Assembly: GCA_028023455.1 (NCBI GenBank)
Contig: JAQFVV010000050.1
Span: 3,288,626 to 3,352,625 of the forward strand
Length of the DNA stretch: 64,000 nt
Source: Epiperipatus broadwayi
Taxonomy: Eukaryota > Onychophora > Udeonychophora > Euonychophora > Peripatidae
Reading direction: 5' to 3'
In this document: positions 59,976 through 64,000 of the stretch, in pieces
Layout of the letters: every line of letters begins with the position of its first letter
Position numbering within the stretch: the stretch's first letter is position 1
Position numbers and translations under genes: made by a program
Notes under the pieces: model-generated
Database searches by the model: none
What the model was told of the DNA's origin: nothing
What the model saw: the letters and a program-made list of their open reading frames with translations, nothing else

Positions 59976-60320
59976 CGTCGAGAACGTGCGGACCCTTTTA
60001 AATGAATTTCGGGGAATTTGATTGGGCATTTCTCTTAATCCAAGTAAAACCCATTCAGTATGTTTTTATATACACTAGTCTTGTATTTCTGGTAAATGAA
60101 TTGGTGGTTGAGACCGCTTTGTTTTACTTTTCCAAGGATTCTTTACACGGCAAAGTCCGTTATTTTCGCTTATTGCAGTTTCCAGGCAGAGTGTGTCCCA
60201 AATGACACACCTGGGAATTAAACGCAATCATCACACAGTTGCTAAGTTTCGGCTGTTCATAACAATACTTTCCTACGGGTTAGCGGCGAAATGCCCTCCG
60301 TAATCATTCCGGATCTTCAA
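59976..60320. other. CpG-containing GC-richer island of unknown function
   Basis: CpG dinucleotides are frequent here (GACGTCGAGAACGTGCGG at about 59974, GTTAGCGGCGAAATG near 60280), unlike the rest of the window. The 67-codon frame 60002-60205 has no recognisable motif. It could be regulatory DNA, an unmethylated gene edge, or a young repeat. Confidence 0.3.
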
Positions 60321-60428
60321 TATTGTTTTATTTTATATTTATTTTACAAAGCATCCGTGACTTAAACGTGTCACACCCTCCAACTTTAATAAATTCATTA
60401 TCAGCAATACTGACCTCCCAATGTAACT

Positions 60429-60658
<230 letters not shown>

Positions 60659-60659
60659 G

Positions 60660-61890
60660 AATAAATGCTTTGATCACATTCCCATTTGTTGCTTAGTAAG
60701 CTTTTGTCAGTACTATTCTCAAAATCAATAAATATTTTAGAACACTTAATTTTCAAATATTTTCTTAGACTTGTATAATTGCTCAAAGCACCTCACACAT
60801 GTTCCTATCTCATCAAGCACATTATCATAATGCTATTAGCCTGAGGAATAGAATATATCACTTTGCTTTAAAACCTTTTGTCATTTATTGGAATATAATG
60901 CCAACAATTATTTAATATGCATCCCTGTCTCATATAAGCAGACAGTGGCATTATATATATAATTTATATAAATAAATTTTGTGAAATTATTTAAAACTAA
61001 ATTTGATATCTTATTTTATTGATTCCTATCACTGTCTTTGTCTATATATATATTTTCTGCATTTCTTTTGTAAATCCATAGACGTTAATTAGCCATCCAA
61101 GCTTCTTTTAGTATAGTCTTTTGTTTCTCCCTGACCACCAGGCACCAGTCAAAGGGCATCAGATGCATTATCATGTAGATGGCACTGTGAAATTTGGACT
61201 TTAGATTTGAACTTAGTATATCTAGAAGGCAACCCCTCCTAGAATGTTCAGTTTCGTGTCTGGGGTTTGAATTCTGCAGTGTGTTAGCGAGATAGACTAT
61301 TCTGACTGTTACAATATCTGTATATCTATCTGTCTGTTTATGTATATATTCATATATCTATATATTTAACTACCTACCTCCTACTTATTTTTTTATCTAT
61401 TTATATACCCACGTATATACGTATATTCAAGATTATTGATTTTTATCAGTGTGTCACACATCTCAACTTCATTATAAAACAATCATCCATCACTGCAAAA
61501 TCTCAGATCACTCTCACTATTTCATGCATTTTATGAACAACTTTTATTCTTTAGTTGTGTTAGAGATATAGCAGTATTGACATTCCATGCATGTATTATA
61601 TGATTGCATACCTTATTGACCCAAAGCTAGGTAATACAGTTGTTGCTATATTTTTTTCTCTCTTCTAACAGTTCTTTATAAAAGAGTCAATAATTCTTAC
61701 CATTTAATTTTAAAATTATTCATAAAAAAATTATTATTAAAAACATATAATTAGAAAATTAGATTTATAGTAAAGCCAAAATTATTAATGTAACAATAAA
61801 ATATAATAATTCATAATACTCCATGTGAAAGGTCTTGAGATGCTATAAATATACTATTCTTTAAAGTTTTCTGATTTATGTAATTAAATC
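60660..61890. other. Intergenic, nothing certain
   Basis: Mostly AT-rich. A loose TATC/TACC-type stretch lies near 61318-61400. No gene is supported. Confidence 0.4.
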
Positions 61891-61891
61891 A

Positions 61892-62017
61892 TAACTAGTC
61901 AAGCATTGTTAGCTGGGAGGTTATCACAGCTGACTAGCAAGCAAGTAGTTGGTTGCAGACAGTTGTGGGTCCATGTCCCAGCCAATTCTATGACATATGG
62001 AAAAAAAATTGTAACTA
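61892..62017 (+). mobile_element. tRNA-derived SINE with long variable arm, second copy
   Basis: The body 61898-62008 starts GTCAAGCATTG and ends ATGACATATGG followed by A8, and matches the element at 57.3 kb along its length with scattered substitutions. TAACTA flanks both sides (61892-61897 and 62012-62017) and is a possible short target duplication. The B box has changed to GGTCCATGTCC. Confidence 0.8.
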
Positions 62018-62204
62018 ATCAACATAAGTTAACTATTCTTGAAAAGCAAATTGCAGACCTCATTTACAGGAAAGGAAAAAGTCATACCCTACCCCCACCA
62101 CCACAAGTTGGAATGAGGGTAGAGTGACAGACCCTGGGACCTTAGCCAAACTCCATTACTTTTGAAACTCAAGCTTCTAACAAATAAACCATTTGATTAT
62201 TTAT

Positions 62205-62296
62205 ATACTGCATGGTTTAGTCAAGGGGTAGAGTAATGGATGCTGAAGCAGAGGACCCACAGATTGGACATCTCAAACTTCTTCTGAACTCTCAAG
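62205..62296 (+). mobile_element. tRNA-derived SINE, second family, plus-strand copy
   Basis: It reads GCATGGTTTAGTCAAGGGGT, AGAGTAATGGATGCTGAAGC, AGAGGACCC, then AAACTTCTTCTGAACTCT, matching the minus-strand copies at 24.4 and 11.9 kb. It is well diverged, with a weak B box. Confidence 0.65.
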
Positions 62297-63420
62297 GAAT
62301 AAATCATTTGGTTCTTATTACTAGTCAACTGTCATTTAGTGAGAGTTTTTTTTCTAATCTACTAATTAAAAATAATATGAATTTAGCATTCAAATAATTA
62401 GATGGTTGATGAATTATTACATATTAAAAAAGTAACGTGAATTTTTGGAAATATAAGTATCAACCAATGAAGAATATAAAGAGAAAGAACTGAAGTTTAT
62501 TATATACAATACATAAATGTAAGTACATACAATATATAAACGTAAGCAAATTTGCAATTTACACTAATAAAAACATAGATTGTTTTAAATATAAATTCTG
62601 TGATGATGAGATGTTTGCAATAATAATATAAAAAGCATATAATTAGGAAATTGAAAATTAACCCTTTTTAGGCAAAATTTGAGTTAACTTGAGATTTCAC
62701 TTTTAATCGTCCATTTTTGTCATTTTTAATGCTACCGTTAAAGGTTAAAAAAAGTTCTGTAAGATGCTGCCCTCTCTTGAATTATTTTACAAGTAAAAAA
62801 TCAATAAAACTGTCATTAAAGGTCTAACAAAAGAAAAAGGTGGGGTTAAAGTGGATCTTTCTTGAACCTGATTGGCTATTAGCTTTCGTCAACAAAAAAA
62901 ATGGATTGTCAATAACTAAGCGTTACGATTTCTTTTCTGTCATTTCAAAAGTGATAAACAAATGTTTTAGACCATTTTAAAAGTATTTTTTGACATATTA
63001 CAAATTATTTTGATAAATTATGCTAAAAATAAATTTATTTTAGAAGAATAGTTAAGAGTTTAGCAAAAATTATTTATTTTTCTGCAGCGTAAAATTGGAA
63101 AAAAAAATCACTGACATCAGAAATCTTTTTGATTGGTGAATTGCATTCTTTTTAAGATTTACCACTATCTAATATTTTTATAATTATAAATAAAAATTTA
63201 TTTTTGAAAAAACTTTCATTCACTTTCCTACCCTGACAAATTATTAATATACTTTTTACAAACGAAACTAGAGTGAATATAATATTAAAAGATGATGAAT
63301 ATATTTTGATGCTTGAGTTTGTGAGTTGACCAATTAAAAGTTTAGACTTTTACCTCACTCAGCCAATAAAATAATCAGCGATCAAATAAATGTGTTTTTT
63401 AATTAAAAATCTTATAGAAA
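62297..63420. other. AT-rich intergenic, nothing recognised
   Basis: No feature is supported. Confidence 0.4.
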
Positions 63421-63422
63421 CA

Positions 63423-63515
63423 GTTTACACAAAAGTGAAACTCTCTACACAGTAACATCACTCAGTGCAAGGCAAAGTAATCAATAGATGCAGGAAAGTT
63501 TGTTCCTAAAATTCA
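63423..63515 (+). mobile_element. Foldback family D, left terminus
   Basis: AGTGAAACTCTCTACACAGT, CACTCAGTGCAAGGCAAAGT and AATCAATAGATGCAGGAAAG match the left arm. The match ends near TTCCTAAAATTCA. Confidence 0.7.
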
Positions 63516-64000
63516 ATAGTTGTAGAAAAATAACTGTTTAAACTTCCTATCATGTTTTCCTTTTTTAATAGTGTAGATTTTGGACTTTCCATTAGACTTA
63601 GCTTAACATTTTGGCACTTAGACTAGAACTTATTTAATGATACATATTACCTTTTACAAAAATAAATTTGATTATAAATAATTAAACTTATAATTATTAG
63701 AAATGATTAATTCTGCAATCAAATTATGAAAATTAATTAGAAAATAAAAGAAACAAGTGTTTTTCTCTTTCCCATGTGAGTGCAAATTCTTTCTGTGTGC
63801 TTTTTATTCCACCAATCACGATTGATTTCACTGATTGAAATTGACCATTTAAAACCATCTCCCTTTGACCTTCTACATTAAGATTTAAAAATTGATTTGG
63901 TAACTGGAAAACAAAACTAAAAATAGAAACTCATTTACATATTGTCTAGACTATTTAATTAAAATATTTTAGCTAAAACAATTATGTATAAAATTAAAGT
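63516..64000. other. AT-rich intergenic, nothing recognised
   Basis: No feature is supported up to the window end. Confidence 0.4.

Overview
This window is AT-rich, gene-poor animal DNA (roughly 70% or more A+T by eye). I found no intact protein-coding gene and no bacterial-type operon. Long trinucleotide and tetranucleotide microsatellites, tRNA-derived SINEs, foldback elements and decayed APE-type LINE and Penelope-like retroelements point to a metazoan nuclear genome. A lophotrochozoan such as a mollusc is my best guess, but that is inference from element composition only.

Layout. 1-5 kb: an exon-like island (about 485-760), a foldback family (1.6-2.2 kb) and the 3' two thirds of an RTE-like LINE on the minus strand (2.9-4.3 kb). 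5-15 kb: LINE 3' scraps, a short tRNA-Gly-derived SINE with a perfect 13-bp target duplication (6.3-6.45 kb), a solo ribozyme-like motif (9.3 kb), a hammerhead relic (10.35 kb), AAT/AGT microsatellites (12.5-13.5 kb) and inverted-repeat elements (13.9-15.4 kb). 15-30 kb: mostly unique AT-rich DNA with a near-perfect 57-bp-arm hairpin (18.6 kb), an AGC/AGT repeat (22.2-22.65 kb), a poly-C/poly-G block (23.5 kb), a cluster of foldback elements (23.9-26.9 kb), a Penelope-like GIY-YIG fragment (25.5-26.15 kb), a second SINE (27.9 kb) and a foldback element (28.7-29.06 kb). 30-36.5 kb: a nearly full-length but dead LINE with ORF1, endonuclease and reverse transcriptase on the minus strand. Just beyond its 5' end lies a tandem repeat with a 409-bp period carrying two hammerhead ribozyme motifs on the plus strand. 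37-50 kb: a LINE 3' end, two more Penelope-like relics (39.9-40.6 and 45.7-46.6 kb), a foldback with 162-bp arms (40.8-41.2 kb) and a 5' LINE copy split by a 1.2-kb nested insertion (47.1-49.6 kb). 50-64 kb: a diverged 1.3-kb direct duplication (51.2 and 55.2 kb) flanking a decayed coding-like stretch, ATT and TATC arrays, two GC-richer islands (59.1-60.3 kb) and three tRNA-derived SINEs.

The most interesting content is RNA rather than protein. (1) The 409-bp tandem at 35.8-36.5 kb has the architecture of a retrozyme: two type I hammerheads with very short stem III bracket one full unit. (2) A different hammerhead-like fold sits just 3' of the GIY-YIG reading frame in two Penelope-like copies, with compensatory changes in stem I, and also occurs alone at 9.3 and 21.4 kb. 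(3) A foldback family carries a third hammerhead-like core with covarying stem I. (4) Four short SINEs share GTCAAGC...GACATA(T)GG(A)n ends that extend the tRNA acceptor stem. Three ribozyme-like motif families among the mobile elements of one 64-kb window is the pattern most worth testing.
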